Shown here: positions 47,301 through 61,110 of the stretch, in pieces
Layout: the number at the start of each line of letters is the position of its first letter
Position numbering within the stretch: position 1 is the stretch's first letter
NCBI GenBank assembly: GCA_023374025.1
Contig: SIJG01000147.1
Span: forward strand, 237,687-301,686
Origin: Heterodera schachtii
Lineage: Eukaryota; Nematoda; Chromadorea; Rhabditida; Heteroderidae
DNA: 64,000 nucleotides
Direction: 5' to 3'
Notes under the pieces: model-generated
The model's input: the letters and a program-made list of their open reading frames with translations, nothing else
Databases searched by the model: none
Told to the model about the DNA's origin: nothing
Translations under genes and position numbers: made by a program

Positions 47301-48588
47301 TCATCTTCCCGAAAACAACAGTATTTTTTTAATCAATTGATGCTTAAAATTATATTAATACTTACTTGAAAAATACAAAAATGCATATAAAATTTATTAG
47401 CAATTAAATAAATATTTATATGAATTATGTTATAAAATTACCGAATAAAAAGGGTAAATATCTTATAATTTTGCACACAAATTTATATAGCTAAAATTAC
47501 ATTTATATTATTAACTATACCAATCAGATGATTTTAAAAAACAGTTCAAAATTTTTAAATATATATTTGAATGAACATTCAATATTAATCGAAACTTAAG
47601 TAAGTAATTAAGAATAAGCTTGAGTGATATACGGCATAGCGATGAGGTGACAATAAATACAACCAAAAAATATCTAAGGAAAATAATAATGCTAGGCGAA
47701 TGAAGCATGTTAGAAAAAGATGTGCCTGGTGGCATGAAGGCAGAAATCGAGGCGCTGATAGCCGAACTTTCTGAAAATTTTTATTATAACTATATAACAA
47801 AAATTAATAATCTTATTTAAAATTGAAAAAATGTTGAAAAAATAAATGAAAAAATAAATAAAGAATAACTCAAAGATAATTTAATAAATGAGCAAATGGC
47901 TAGACTTAAAGAGACATCGATTCTCTGAAAACAAGAATTGAAACAAAAAATTTAAAACAATTTTGAAAAATATAAAATTTCTAGATAAATTTTTAAATTT
48001 ATTGAAAGCGATTAATTAGTAAAATATGTTAATAAAAATAAAAATTGTCAACCATTTAAGAAAATGAATGGATGACGACTATCAACGACTTCTTTCCATT
48101 AAAAAATTATAAAAGTGAAAATATTATTTATACTTATCTTGGCATCAAATTGAATTAATTAAAATATAAAAGATTTTTTATAAATAGCAAAAAAAAAATA
48201 TTGAGAAAAACAATGAATGATCGGTCAAATGAATGATTATTAAAGAATTAATCAAATAAGAAGGATTTTGAAAAAAAACATAATTAAGTAAGATAAATAC
48301 AACAGCAAAACAGGAAAATAAAATAAAATAAAAATTGAAATCTAAAAATGAAAACAATTATTTAAATTTACTTTATTTAATAATATAATAATAATGTTTA
48401 ATATATAATCACTCGCATTTAATTTGTAAAAATTATCACTAAAAAACGAGGTTTTATTCTATAAATATTTAATTATGTCAATTGCACACACAAATGGTCG
48501 TTTACAGGCTTGATATAATTCTAAGCTAAAATAAAGATTATAAAATTTTTTTCGAATTTTTAACCAAAATTTCAAAAATTTTGAAAAG
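44387..48588. other. AT-rich DNA spanning T-rich to A-rich switch
   Basis: T-rich to about 45.0 kb, then A-rich. No gene recognised. The minus-strand frames at 47511-47735 and 47585-47800 are overlapping, low complexity and without motif. A mini-exon-like ATG at 45013 is listed separately. Confidence 0.5.
45013..45046 (+). other. candidate mini-exon with signal-peptide-like reading
   Basis: ATG opening MKSQRDLILII plus one base, followed by donor-like GTAAAT at 45047. It sits exactly where the + strand changes from T-rich to A-rich. Same form as the short frame at 29850-29888 (phase 1, about twelve codons). Very weak without transcript evidence. Confidence 0.15.
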
Positions 48589-48680
48589 TCCCGGTCCCGG
48601 GCGGGGTGCCAGCCCAAAAACTGGGAACGGAACCGGGAGTCCCGGAAAACGGGAGTCCCGGTCCCGGGATCCCGTCCCGC
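48589..48680. repeat. GTCCCGGGATCCCG word array
   Basis: GC-rich island of GTCCCGG, GGGAGTCCCGG, AACGGGAGTCCCG and CCCGGGATCCCGTCCCG words, mostly palindromic. It is preceded by TTTCAAAAATTTTGAAAAG, as in the other word-array elements. No second array or inverted terminus was found, so it may be a truncated copy of the class. Confidence 0.7.
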
Positions 48681-51600
48681 AAGAAAAGGTTATTAATTTT
48701 ATGCAATAATTTTTGTATAAATTATAAAATCATAAAAAATATATTATTAATTTGAACAAAAACGAATGAATATTTGGTCAAGATATGTTTATCTCTAAAC
48801 AAAAAAATGATTAGAAAATACAAAAGGGCTTACAATTTGAGCATAACCACGGCAAGTAAATAAAAAAATCACCAATACAAAAATTTTTAAATTTTAAGCG
48901 AAGATAAAATGGCAACCCAAACAATCAAACCGATCGAAAGAATGGGTGCATAAAACAGCTTATGAAAATACATTGTTATACTTGGCAGAACAATAATAAA
49001 AATTAAAAAATTAGAAAAAAAAGAATAAAATTAATATAAATAATTACTCAGTAAACATTGACAATAAGAGTCGTCGTTTCTGATTAGAACATATTGAAAA
49101 TCTTTCATAAAAGATAAGAAAGTTTAAAAAAAATTTGAAATTGTTAATTATCAAAAATTAAAGAAGACTCAAAATAAGGATTTCTAAGGTCGAATTTTAA
49201 TTAAAATTATTATTAACAACGATATAATTTTTTAAATTAAATTTATTTTAATAATGATTTTATTAGAGTTTTATAAGAATAGATAATTAATAGACCTTTT
49301 TTAAATAATAATTCTTAATTTAACCACTTTAAATAAATCTCTTGTTTGCCGTATCGTTTTGCACTAATTGTCTTTGCTGACTGAATACGGTTATATTTGC
49401 ATATTTATAAAATCTAAGAATTTTTTATTAAAAAATATTTAAAATTTAAAATATTTAATAAATACATTGAATCTCTTATTCTAAATATTATTTAAATATA
49501 AAAGCGAATAATTATGAATTTAATCATTTTAAATAAATCTATTGCTTGGCTTTGGTTGAAGTTCCGTTGATTGGTAAAGAACTTATGTATAATTTATTTT
49601 TGTTGAGTAATTAAAGTATTAATGTTTAAAATTTAGATCTTAAAAATGTTAAAAATAAATTGATTAATAAACTTTTTTTAACATTACTTTATTTTTTTAA
49701 TTAAATCAACAGATTATTATTTTATATATTATAATTCCTTTTCATTTCTTGTCCTTTTAAATTTTTAAAAATATTTAAATTTAATATCAAATATATTTAT
49801 TTTATATAAGTATTTAAATATTATAATAAGTGTAATTAATTATTATTAATATTTATTTTGTGAAAAATGAATCTGAATATAATCACATTTATTTTAGAAA
49901 TAATTTAATTAAATTGATGCTTAAATATACATTCTTCTAGAGTTTTATTGGATTTCGAATAAATGATTAATTAAAATTTACATAATATTAAATAAAATCA
50001 TCAGCAAGATTACTTTGAATTTTTTAAATATTTTAAGGTTCAATTGCGCCTAATTACAAAATAAAGCCTAAGCATAGAACTAGGCCCAAGCAATTTATCT
50101 TGAGTTGAAGTGCATACATTTCCATATAAGTATTTTTCCAATTTATATTTTTTGAGTTCATTTATGTTTTAGTCAATTTGTAATTGAACTTTGAAATATT
50201 TAAAAAAATTAAAAGTAATCTGGTTAATGGTTTTATTTAACACTAAGTAAATTTTAATCATTTTATTTGAAATCCAACAAAAATTTTGTGAAGTAACCTA
50301 GAACCTTTATTAATGAATTCATGAAAGATGACTCAATTATAGTCCCATTAAAAATTAAAAAGGAATAAAGGATGAATATGTAATACAAAAGAAAAATGAA
50401 CAAATGTCTTATGAAGAAAAGATTAAAAAATTTAGATAATTTAAAATAATTAGAAATTATTTATTTAAAATAAAATTATAATTTAAATCTAAATAAATAT
50501 TTGTTTCTACTCATTAAATAATAATTAACATTAAAATCAACTCATAGTTAAATACTGAAATATTTCCAGAATTATTGGTTACATAAAAAAAATAATTTAA
50601 TTAAAATAATTCGCATTAAGAAAGGCAACTTAAATTATAAATAAATAAAAGGCACCCGCAGGAAAATGACATAATGCTGTGAAAAACTGGAGAAATTGGC
50701 CATGATAAAAACATATTGAAACAAAAAACTTCGTCTAATTAAAACTTATTAAAGAAATTAATGCTATAGTAATGAAACTAACAGATGAATACAAAAACGT
50801 AATTTTAAACAAAAAAATTAATAATAAAAAATCAATAAATATTGGATATAACTAACCAATATGAGATTAGTTATTTGTATTAACAATTAAATAAATACCT
50901 CAATGAAAAATTTATTTTCATATAAATGAATATCAAATGGAGGCATTAGAATATTTAGAGTATTTTTTAATATTTAAGAGAATTCGAGGTTCACCGTACC
51001 AATGGCTTCCGCTGAGAAAAATTGAAATGTTATGGGGATAAACAGCGGGTATTGATTATTCAAATCGAGACAAAAGAATAATAATAAAATTTATTGATAA
51101 AAGATAGAAACAATAAAAATCTATCGAACAATTACTAAAAAGGTGGAAAAACTAACGAACAACCAAAAACATTTTATAAAATTTATAAAGCAAAAAATAT
51201 ATATATAAAGACTTAAATATTGTGAAAAATTAATTTTTTAACATCAAAAGACTACAAATTATTTATTTGTATTTTAATGGCCGAAAAATGAGTGCGAAAA
51301 AGGACCATGGACAGACAAGAGAAATTCAAATTAATTGATAAAACTAAAAATTCTTATCAGGATTAAAAAAACAGAGATCTTTCGAGGTTTTCAGTGATAA
51401 ATTTTTAGAGAAGGAAGTATTTTATAAAAGTTATAAGCAATTATACAAAATCAAAACCAATTAAAAGTTCAAATATTATTTTCCAAGGATTAGAAAAAAG
51501 TTAAACATCGAGGAGTAACCACTACTTGGTTATTAAAATAATATGATAAAATGATTAGTCTGCATTAAATAAAATTTATTAGAATTAAATGAAAATTTAT

Positions 51601-54600
51601 TTTTCAACTGGATAGAAAATTATTATTTATTTTTAAAATAATTTTATATATTCTATATAATTTTAAAGCATAAAATAATTTAAAACTTAAATCTTAGTTT
51701 TAAGAATTGGCCCTTAATTTTCGATGGTTAATTAAAAATATCAAAATAAAAATAATAAAGAATTTAAACTAATCAATGTAATGAATTTCCTTTTTGAAAT
51801 TTTACCAAATGATAAATGAAAATAAAACTTAAATCATTTGTTTTGATTGAATTGAAATGAAATTGCGAGCTATCCTGCATAAGTTTGAAATATTCATGAA
51901 AAAATTTATTGTTGATGCTTAACATAAATTCAGTTAAAAATAATAATTAATATAATTTTTAAAAGATAAATTAATAAAATGCAAATATGAAAATAAAAAC
52001 TTTTATTAAACAAATAAATATAAATTAATCAAAATTACGAAATAGAAACACTAAATAGAAATATATTTAAATTAATAAGAATAATATTTTCTTATTAATT
52101 TTAACTTGCCTAATCTGATTATTAATATATCGTAAATTCAGTAAAAAAAATATTCGTGGGAGACTAATTAACATACATTGATTTATAAAATTTGCATTTA
52201 AATTTAAATTTCAAATCAATGCTAAAGTTAGCATATTAAAATCAATCAATTTATGGTAGACAATCAAACATTGTTAATTAATTGTTTTAATTTATTAAAT
52301 TATTATCTTGATGTCATTTTGATTTTTTAAAAGTATAATTAATATAAAAATTTATAAATCTTTTTGAACTTGATTAATTAAAATATTTAAAATTTCTTAG
52401 ATATTACAAAAAACCTTGAGTTTAAAAAACATAGAAAAGGAAAAATATTAGTAATTTTTTATTATAAAAATAGAAAATTTGTGATAATAGAAAATTTGTG
52501 ATAAGTCTTCGCTAATGTGAGATAAAAACATGCGCTATGAATCAAAGAAATGTTTAAAAATATATTATTAATGTTCAAATTAACGGTATTGGTTTCTTTA
52601 TTTTTACATTATCCAATAAAAACACTTACATTACAAATAACTTTATTAATATTTATCATAATAAACAATTATTTAACCTTTTAATGAATGGAATTATTTT
52701 ATAATAAAAAAATAATAATAATTCGAAAATAAATTACAGTATAGATAATATAAAAAAATAAATCTTTAAAAGTGCGAGTTTTTTTACACACTTGCATTGA
52801 CATTAAACCACTCGCCGACGGAATGATCTTTTCTCGTTTTCTTTGAACGAGATAAAAAAGATAACGAGAATATTATACAAAAGATAATAAAAAGGGTTTA
52901 GAATAAAATTCAAAAAATAATTAATTATATAAAGAGATAATTATAAATCATAAAAAACTACAATTAATATTACTTCTCAAATTTATCTAATGCCTTTAAA
53001 AAATTTTTATTCGGATTACGATAAAATATTGTAATGTAAATTGATATTATTTCAATTTTTCGAAATAAAAACTTTTCTTTTTTTTTTAACAATTGAATGC
53101 ATTGATATAGTTTGTTTTTATATTTTTGCGACTTTTTGGGCATTTTAAGCTCAATTAAAAATATATATATTATGAAATAATTAAAGGAAGTAAATAAATA
53201 AAGAATAATAGGATGCGATTTATAGATAAAATGAATAAAATTAATTCAATAAATCAACAGTCATAAGAAGAATAATTTATAATGCAAATAAAAAATATTT
53301 AAACAGGCAAATTTTAAATTTTGAGATTAAACTTTGAGAATTAATTATATAAATCTTTTAAAAACATTCCAAATATAATATCGAAATTTGTTATTTTTTA
53401 AAAGTTAAGCAACCAAATGAAAATTACCTGAGAATTTTTGGGAAAACAGAATGTATGTTTATTTAGTAAAATTTTTTAACCAGTTTATAAAACTCATGTT
53501 CACAAAATTGTATTATCTATAAATTAGTTTTTAAATTTGAATTATTTTGGAAATACTGAAAAACATTTTAAATACTTGTAAAATATGAGTAATTAAAAAA
53601 TAAAATTATATCAATAAAATGTTAAATAATTATTTTGAAATAAAAGATAGAATAATTAATATACAAAAACTTCCCGAATTATTTGCACTATATTCATTAT
53701 GAAAACATTTTCCTGGAAATCCGGGAGACACTGAACATGAAAAATAAATTAAATTGCATAGATAATCAAATTCTATAAAGAAATATTTAAAAAGCAAAGT
53801 TATACTTTAGAAAAAAATCTTGTTATAAATGCAATAAAACTATTTATTATTTAATTATGATTACGACGCAAGAATAAAAGATGACAGAGAAATTAAGTAA
53901 ATTATAATTAATTAATTTCAATAAACATATTAAATGACAGAGACCAAAATCTACCAGAACAGCAGAATATATAATTTCATTGGTCATGAAAATGAACTAA
54001 AAAGACTATAATAAAAAACTTAAAAAATATAAAAGCCGAAAAAAAATTTAATAAAATTAACAGATCAGATACAAAATTATTATTATTATTATGAGACTAA
54101 AAGAACACAAAAATTCAAAATATTTGTAGTGCTATTTATAAAAAAAATTAAATGTAATTTAAAATAATTAATTGGAGATAGAAGCAACAAAATAAATACT
54201 TTAAACCCTTACTATTATTTTGAAAATTATTATTTAAAATCTCTAAAATTGATTAAAAACAATATAAATTAGCAAAGCCAATTCTAAATAAAAAATTTTC
54301 TAACTTAAGAATTTAGATTTTAAAAAATGTGAAAATAAATTGATTTCAAGTATTTGTTGATTGATTAAATTTTAAAAAATAAATAAAATAAATATTATTT
54401 TACAAAATAGAATAATAATCCAAAAAATAATAATAATCAGAATAAAAATTTTTTAATTTCAATCAAAAAAACATAATGAATAAAATAATTAATTTTAATA
54501 AAGTGAAAAATAATAAGAAAAATATTTTAATAAAAGAGAGCCATGCTTAGATATTTGTAATGGGCTTCATAGAAAATAATATTTGACTATTAATGTTTAT

Positions 54601-57600
54601 TCTTTCTGGAAGTTATCAGGTTAAAAGACATTTAATAAGTCTTAAAATTAACTAAGATATATTTAAAATTTAATTAATATTAAAAACTAAAACAAATGAT
54701 AATAAAGAAAAAATAAATTAGTAAGCCCAAATAAAAATGAACCAATGCAAAATAACAAATTTTCACAATTTAAATTCATTGAAAAACAAACAAAAACAAT
54801 AAAAAAATTGAGAATGAGTAAATACAAAGTAATTTATAAATATTTACAAAAAATTTTTTAGGTGTATTTAAGCGCAAAAATAACCCAATTTCACAAAGTA
54901 TCCTCCTACATCCGAAAGAAAAACTAAAGAACGAAATTCAATTGTTTATTATATTAATATTATACGAAAAAATCTTTAGCAAATAATGATGACATTTATG
55001 GTTACAAACAAAAGTAAAGTTGTGTTAGCAGTGTAAATTTAAATGGTAGTTGTTAAATAATAATTTTTAATAAATTTTGTTTAAATGATCGAATGAAAGT
55101 GATTAAAAATTTTCTTAAGTCAAAAAAAAATATTATTGTATATTATTTGTTGATAAATATTATTTAAATTAGTGAAAAAACATCGACAATTTGATCGGAA
55201 ATACAATACTAATACCCCCACATAAAATTTATTTAAATATTTATTAAATTATTCATTGAATCGTATAATAAAATTAAAGAAAAAAAATGCTTTAATAAAA
55301 ACATTATTATATAAGATTTATTTTTTTATACAAGACAATAAATAATAATAGTAAAAATCTTTTTAGGAAACAGAATTTAATCATTTAAAAATGAAAAAAA
55401 AACATATAAACCAAATCAAAAAAAAAAATTACTTAATCGAAATTAGAGAAAACAGATTTAATTGAAGTTTTATTCTAAGGTCAAACCTAAAAAAAAGTAT
55501 AAATGGTTAACTTATTAATATTTTAAAGAAATTTTTTTTTAGAAATTTGTGTTTTTTTTTTGTAAAATTTAATAAACTATTAGTTTCAGTATTATATACA
55601 TATATACCTTTTTCTCGGCCGACAATCTCTTTAAATTGGCGGGCTTTGCTTTTGGAAATATACGAAATAAAAAATGAATTAAAAATTATCTGGAGCTTTC
55701 AATTCTTATATTATTTGCCCCTTGAAAAATGCCTAAATAAAAACTCAAAAAATAATCACAAAATAATGTTATTTTTTCTGAAAAGCAACTAAGTAGTTGA
55801 ATATAAAAATTACGGACACTGGAAATTTTAAATGTAAAAATGTTGAAATTAAATATAATTAACCTTATAAAAAATTTAAAAAACTTAAACAATTAATAAT
55901 TTTTGAAATAAATATAATAAGCATTAATTTTAATTTAATTAAAATTCACAAAATCAATTTTAAAAAAACTATATAATAGTACAGTGAAAACATTTTTTTA
56001 TTTAAAGAAAAATAAAAATAAACCTAAAGGCACATTCTTTAATAATTCAAAATTATATCATATGAAAATAGAGATTTATTTAAAGTAAAAGAATATACAT
56101 ATATAATAAGTTTAAAATATTTAATTTATCAAATTGTTTTCAAAATTTTATTATTCACTCTTCGATAGAAAGAATTGAAATAAATAAAAAGGCTACATAA
56201 AGATTTGAAAAAGGCAAAAATTCTAAAATTGTTAAATCATATTTTAAAATAATTGTTAATTTTATAAAATTATTATTTTTGGACTGTAGATTGTAAAAAA
56301 AGGAACAAAAATAACATAAAAAAACAAACAAATCATAATCACATTACAAATATTAAAATGTCTAACTAAGAAAATGCAGAATCCTAAGGTAACAAATTCA
56401 GGGAATTAATTAAAAAATTTCACAACTATAAATATAAATTTTCTAAGAATTATTGCCAGTTTAAAAAATGTTTTTGTCTTAAAAATTAAATAATATAATT
56501 ATGCAATTAAACTTATAATTGCGCCCTTTTCCACATATAATTTCACAAGAACAAGCTAATAAAATACATAGAAAATTATTAAATAAATTTTAATTTGTTC
56601 TACCAAAAATCACTAAAATATTCGAATAAACAATTTTAAATTATAATAGGTGGCAAAAAAAATTTTTATAAAAAAAAATAGAAGAAATTAAATTAATACC
56701 CCTTCTGAAATTTTTTTTCAGTTAACTCAACAAGGTTAGGTTAAAAAATGTTTAATATAAAAATCAAAACTCAAATTATTACTTTTTAATTATTATTTAA
56801 AACAAGAAATAACTCGATTAATATAAATTATATTATTAAATTTTTTCTCAGCTTCTTAGTCATTTGTACAAATGAACTATCAATAAAAGAAAATTATTTT
56901 ATTACAGGAAAGCAAAAATTGAATAGTCATGAGGCAAGTAAGAAATATTCTGAGTATTAATAAGTATTCGAAAGAGAAATATGTATACAAAATAATATTT
57001 ATTAGGAAAACAATTAAAATATTTAAGCATAATTATAGTACAAATAAAGTAAAAACTAATAATTTAAGGAAGCAAAGTTTACCAAATATAATATTTAACT
57101 ATTGAAATACTTTATAAATGAAAAAAAAACAAAATTAAACCTGTTCACAGACTGGACATTGTCGTAAGGTTAACAATAAACGTAACAAAAAATCGGGAAC
57201 AAACAATTATTTGTTTATACCTAATTAAAACTGCCGAATAATTTTAAATGAATTTATCAAAATGCTTTAAAAGATATAAAAATAATCTTAAAAATAATAT
57301 ATCACAATAGAAAATATAGCAAACAATGGATATGATATTACTAGAAAGCAAATAAACAATAAAATTATCATAATTACTCAAAGAATAACAGCACCAACAG
57401 CAGTTTAAACAAAATTAATTTTTTTTTTATTAATAAACTTGCTTTACATTATGTTTTCGTAAATCATTAATTAGCTTTTTTAATACCATAATATTTGAAT
57501 CAACTAAATAAATAAGTCATAATAAATTATTATATAAACGACTAATAGATGTAACATTAAGACAAGTTAATATATTAAAAAAATTAGTTAACATTTTCAA

Positions 57601-57996
57601 AAATAATGCTTCATCACAATTTTCTCGGAACTACCTCAATGGACAAGAATATAACCAATATAATTTGCAACAAAAAAGAACATAACTGACGTATTTACAT
57701 TTTGAAAAACGAAAATTAAATAAAAATTTTTGATAAATAAAATTTTATTAAAATTTAATAATCGAAAGAATTTAAATTTAATTTTCTATAATATGCTATA
57801 ATTATAATTAATTTGAAAAGGCATTGTATAAATTTCTTTAATTTTTTAATATTTACCTATTAATGAGAAAAGAAGAAATAAAGCGGTTAATTCTGAATAA
57901 AAAAATAAATCTATATTCAATCAAAATTATAATTATAATTAAATTAAAGGCTTGAAAACTAATGAGAAAAAATCGCTAGTAGCGTTAGTCAAAAAA
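48681..57996. other. A-rich gene-poor DNA
   Basis: More than 9 kb of AT-rich, mainly A-rich sequence (49.3-50.2 kb is more balanced). No coding frame with believable composition, no RNA gene and no clear repeat was seen. The frames at 55547-55792 (+) and 55686-55892 (-) overlap each other and are compositionally driven. Confidence 0.5.
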
Positions 57997-58315
57997 GTAG
58001 GGTTGCTCCCCGTCCCCGAGCTCCCCGGTCCCCACCCCGATCCCCGACATTTTTGGGCCTATTCCCCGCCCCGACCTTTTTGAAATTTTGAGCACATTTT
58101 GTTTATAAATTAATTATAAATTCCGAAAAAATTTTCGACGGTGCCTATCAAAGAAAAAAATTTGTTTTTTGGGTTAAAATAAATTTGGTCATTCCCCGAT
58201 CGGGGTCCCCGACCCCCGACAATTGAGCTCCTCCCCGCCCCGAACCCCGACATGTCGCCCCCGAAGTCCCCAGCCCCCGACATTTGCTCCCCGAGGGGTC
58301 GGGGAGCAACCCTAC
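57997..58315. mobile_element. CCCCGAC word-array element with perfect 16-bp inverted termini
   Basis: 319 bp bounded by GTAGGGTTGCTCCCCG (57997-58012) and its exact complement CGGGGAGCAACCCTAC (58300-58315). Inside each end is an array of CCCCGAC / GGTCCCC words (58013-58080, 58195-58299). The AT-rich middle contains TTTTGAAATTTTGAGC and a degenerate hairpin core GACGGTGCCTATCA (58137-58150). Both flanks are runs of A, so the target duplication is ambiguous. No coding capacity; the 72-codon minus-strand frame is a reading of the words. This is the most cleanly bounded member of the word-array class. Confidence 0.75.
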
Positions 58316-58877
58316 AAAAAAGCATCAATTCCCCTAAGATACTAATAGAATGAAAAATCGCTTCTTAGATCCTCAACAAACCGCAGCAAAAAGGAATACC
58401 AGATAGTTTTGAAGATGAATTTAAAGCACTTACTTACAAAAAAAATAACAAAATTTAAAAAGTTTAAGAGAAAATATATTCAAGTATGTTTTAATCAATC
58501 TAATTAGCATTAATATTTCAGTTAAAATGCCACAGAATGACTATTATGGAGGTAACATCGAATAACTTTTACAATCAAAATTAATTTTCTTTTTTTTTCA
58601 TTAGATATTAATTTTTTAAATCGGGGTTATTTAATATTTTTAAGAGTTTGTTATAATCTAATGGCTTTTCATTTATAACATATTTTTTTATTTTTATTAT
58701 TATTTATTCTGATTTGTGAGTAGTGACCAAATTTTGTTAATTTCTTAAAGTTACTCATAATTTTGAAATTTTGTAGCATAATGTCAATACTTTCCTAGAA
58801 ATTTTAACTTTTGAAAAAAATTGGTCATTATTTTGACAAAAATCTATTAAAAATTAGTTAATTTTTTTAAATTTTTC

Positions 58878-58898
58878 CCGGCAGCGCGTATCAGCACC
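58878..58898 (-). repeat. dispersed hairpin-motif relative
   Basis: CCGGCAGCGCGTATCAGCACC is a diverged copy of the CCGGCGGCGCCTATCGGCACC core, preceded by AATTTTTC as at 30.35 kb. A similar variant (CCGGCGCTGCAGTATGCACC) lies at about 14878-14897 within the 14.25-kb element. Confidence 0.6.
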
Positions 58899-59164
58899 TA
58901 TACTTCGAAAATATGAATTTTCAAAGCTATACCTAATTTTCAAGTAAAATAAAACCAAAAAAATTTCCTAAAATTTCACAAATTTTATTTAAATTATTTT
59001 AAAATTTATCTTCTTGGATTCTCCATATGTTGAACTAGAAAAATTCATATTTTCAAAAGTTTTTATGAAAAGGCGCGCCGAAAAAGGCGATTTAAAAGTA
59101 AAAAATGGTCGTCATCAATTGGATCAAAATCTCAAAAATCAGCCCTTTTTTCGTGAAAATCAAT

Positions 59165-59350
59165 TTTTGTTTGTTCTTATGGCAGAAAAAATTTATGTTG
59201 TCTTAAAAATTAATGTATAAAAACGAAATTTTCACTTCATAACAATCGGGGATTAATTATAAAATATAATTATACAAATATTTTCTAAATTATTTTCCTC
59301 TAAAAAATTGAAAATGTTATCAAAATAATTGAGAAAATAAAAATTATTTT
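59165..59350 (+). repeat. diverged direct repeat, copy 1
   Basis: Shares ordered words with 60935-61110: AATGTATAAAAA, AATTTT-CA, GGATTAATTAT, ATAATATAATTATA-type sequence, TTTTCCT, ATGTTATCAAAA and TTGA-GAAAA. Both copies lie in the same orientation and are non-coding. Confidence 0.6.
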
Positions 59351-60934
59351 TGAGGGAACTATTTAATATCAATAAAGAAAATAATTAATTAAAAAAAATT
59401 TGTGAAAATAAAATTGAATTACTATATGTCGGCTTATTATTTTTCTTTTGCCAAATTTTATACAATAACCTAGTTAATTAGAAATAAGATTTCAATATTT
59501 ATTCAATTTAATGTGTAAATAAATTTCATTAAATTGAAAATTTTTGTCAATAATTCTATAATTCTATTAAAAGTATAAAATATAAACAATCCACAAAAAA
59601 ATCTAAGATTAAGCTAATAATAACTTGTAATGCTTCAAAATGTATTAACGTATTTATTTGCCAGTACTTTATCCAAATCATAAAAAAATTAATGGATTTA
59701 TTTATTTTATTAAAAATTTTTTTATTTAGTTAGTTTCTTTATTTATTTTTACTATAAATATTTTAGGCGTTACTAATATTTATTAATTAGTTCATTTGAA
59801 TTTTTATGATATTCAATTTTAGGAAAATCCCAAATTGTCATTCTTCATTATATTAATAAACAATCGATTCTAAATATTTTCAAAGAATTTCTGGGTTTAA
59901 GGTGAGTTTTTGAAAGTTTAACATTTAATAATCCTGTTTACTTATAAATATTTTATCAAACAACAGAAAATATAAAATATTTTAAATTATTATCATTATT
60001 ATTTTAAAATTATAAATGCCAAACACATTAGATAAATGTTTTTTACATAAATTTTTTCTTTACAATAATTTTAAATAAATTATTTATAAATTTTAAATTT
60101 ATATATCATTGCTAACTCATGTCGATTTATTTTGCAATTGCACTAGGTAAACAATTATTATTAAAAACCTGGTATGTGGTTGGTATGTTAATTATGATTG
60201 AAAATTGTAAATAAAACCGTTCTTGGAAACGCGAAAGAAGACTAAAGGAGAGTTGAACATGAAAATTTATAAATAACAATTAATTTTAATTATATTTTCT
60301 CTGTAAAAATTCATTGATGATAAAAAGTAAGGAAAATTATTTTTCAAAAACAAAATTTAAAAATTAATTATCATATAACTCTGGTAACATACAAGTATTC
60401 ATAAGACGAACAAACAATAATTCTTAAAGAATTTAGTTTAACCGATTTATACATATATAATTCAATAACAGAATGCATAAAATTATTTCATTAATTAAAA
60501 AAATATATTTAAATAAATCAAAATACAAATACAATCATACTATTAAATTTGCTTTTAATATCATCCAAATTTCTTTTATTTTTATTTTTTGGTGTTTTTT
60601 AAGCTATCTTCGGGCAATCAATTTTGTTGTGTGGCTACTTAATTATATAAATTTTATTCGAAGATAATTTAATAAAATGAATTTGGTTCTTTTCGGTTTT
60701 GTGACCCCCCTGAAATTTTCAAATAAAAAGTCATTTCTAGGGTAATCTCTAAAAACTATTAAATCATCAAAAATTGAATATTATTCCATACAAAAAATAA
60801 AAATTAAACACAAAATAAGTTTTACTCAGAAAAGAATCTATTTTGGCGACCTTTTTTTTTTTGTCTATCTACCGAATTTCGGTTTAAAAATTTATTTATA
60901 GTCGAAAAATTCTGAAGAATATATTATTTGTTTG

Positions 60935-61110
60935 TTCTCTTGAAAATAAATGTATAAAAAAATTTTACCATTGGATTAATTATGATAATATAATTATAAA
61001 AAATTATTGTCATAAATCATTGTTCTTTTCTTAATCATTTTCCTTTTAAAATTAAATGTTATCAAAAATAAATTGAAGAAAAATTTTAATTATAAATTAT
61101 ATCATTTTTA
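60935..61110 (+). repeat. diverged direct repeat, copy 2
   Basis: Second copy of the 59165-59350 repeat, with TGTTCTCTTGAAAATAAATG, GGATTAATTATGATAATATA, TTTTCCTTTTAAAATTAAAT and GTTATCAAAAATAAATTGAA in the same order. Several indels separate the copies. Confidence 0.6.

Noticed and set aside
58110..58328. 72-residue minus-strand frame with Gly-Asp repeats
   Set aside because: It reads through the CCCCGAC arrays of the inverted-repeat element; no independent evidence of coding.
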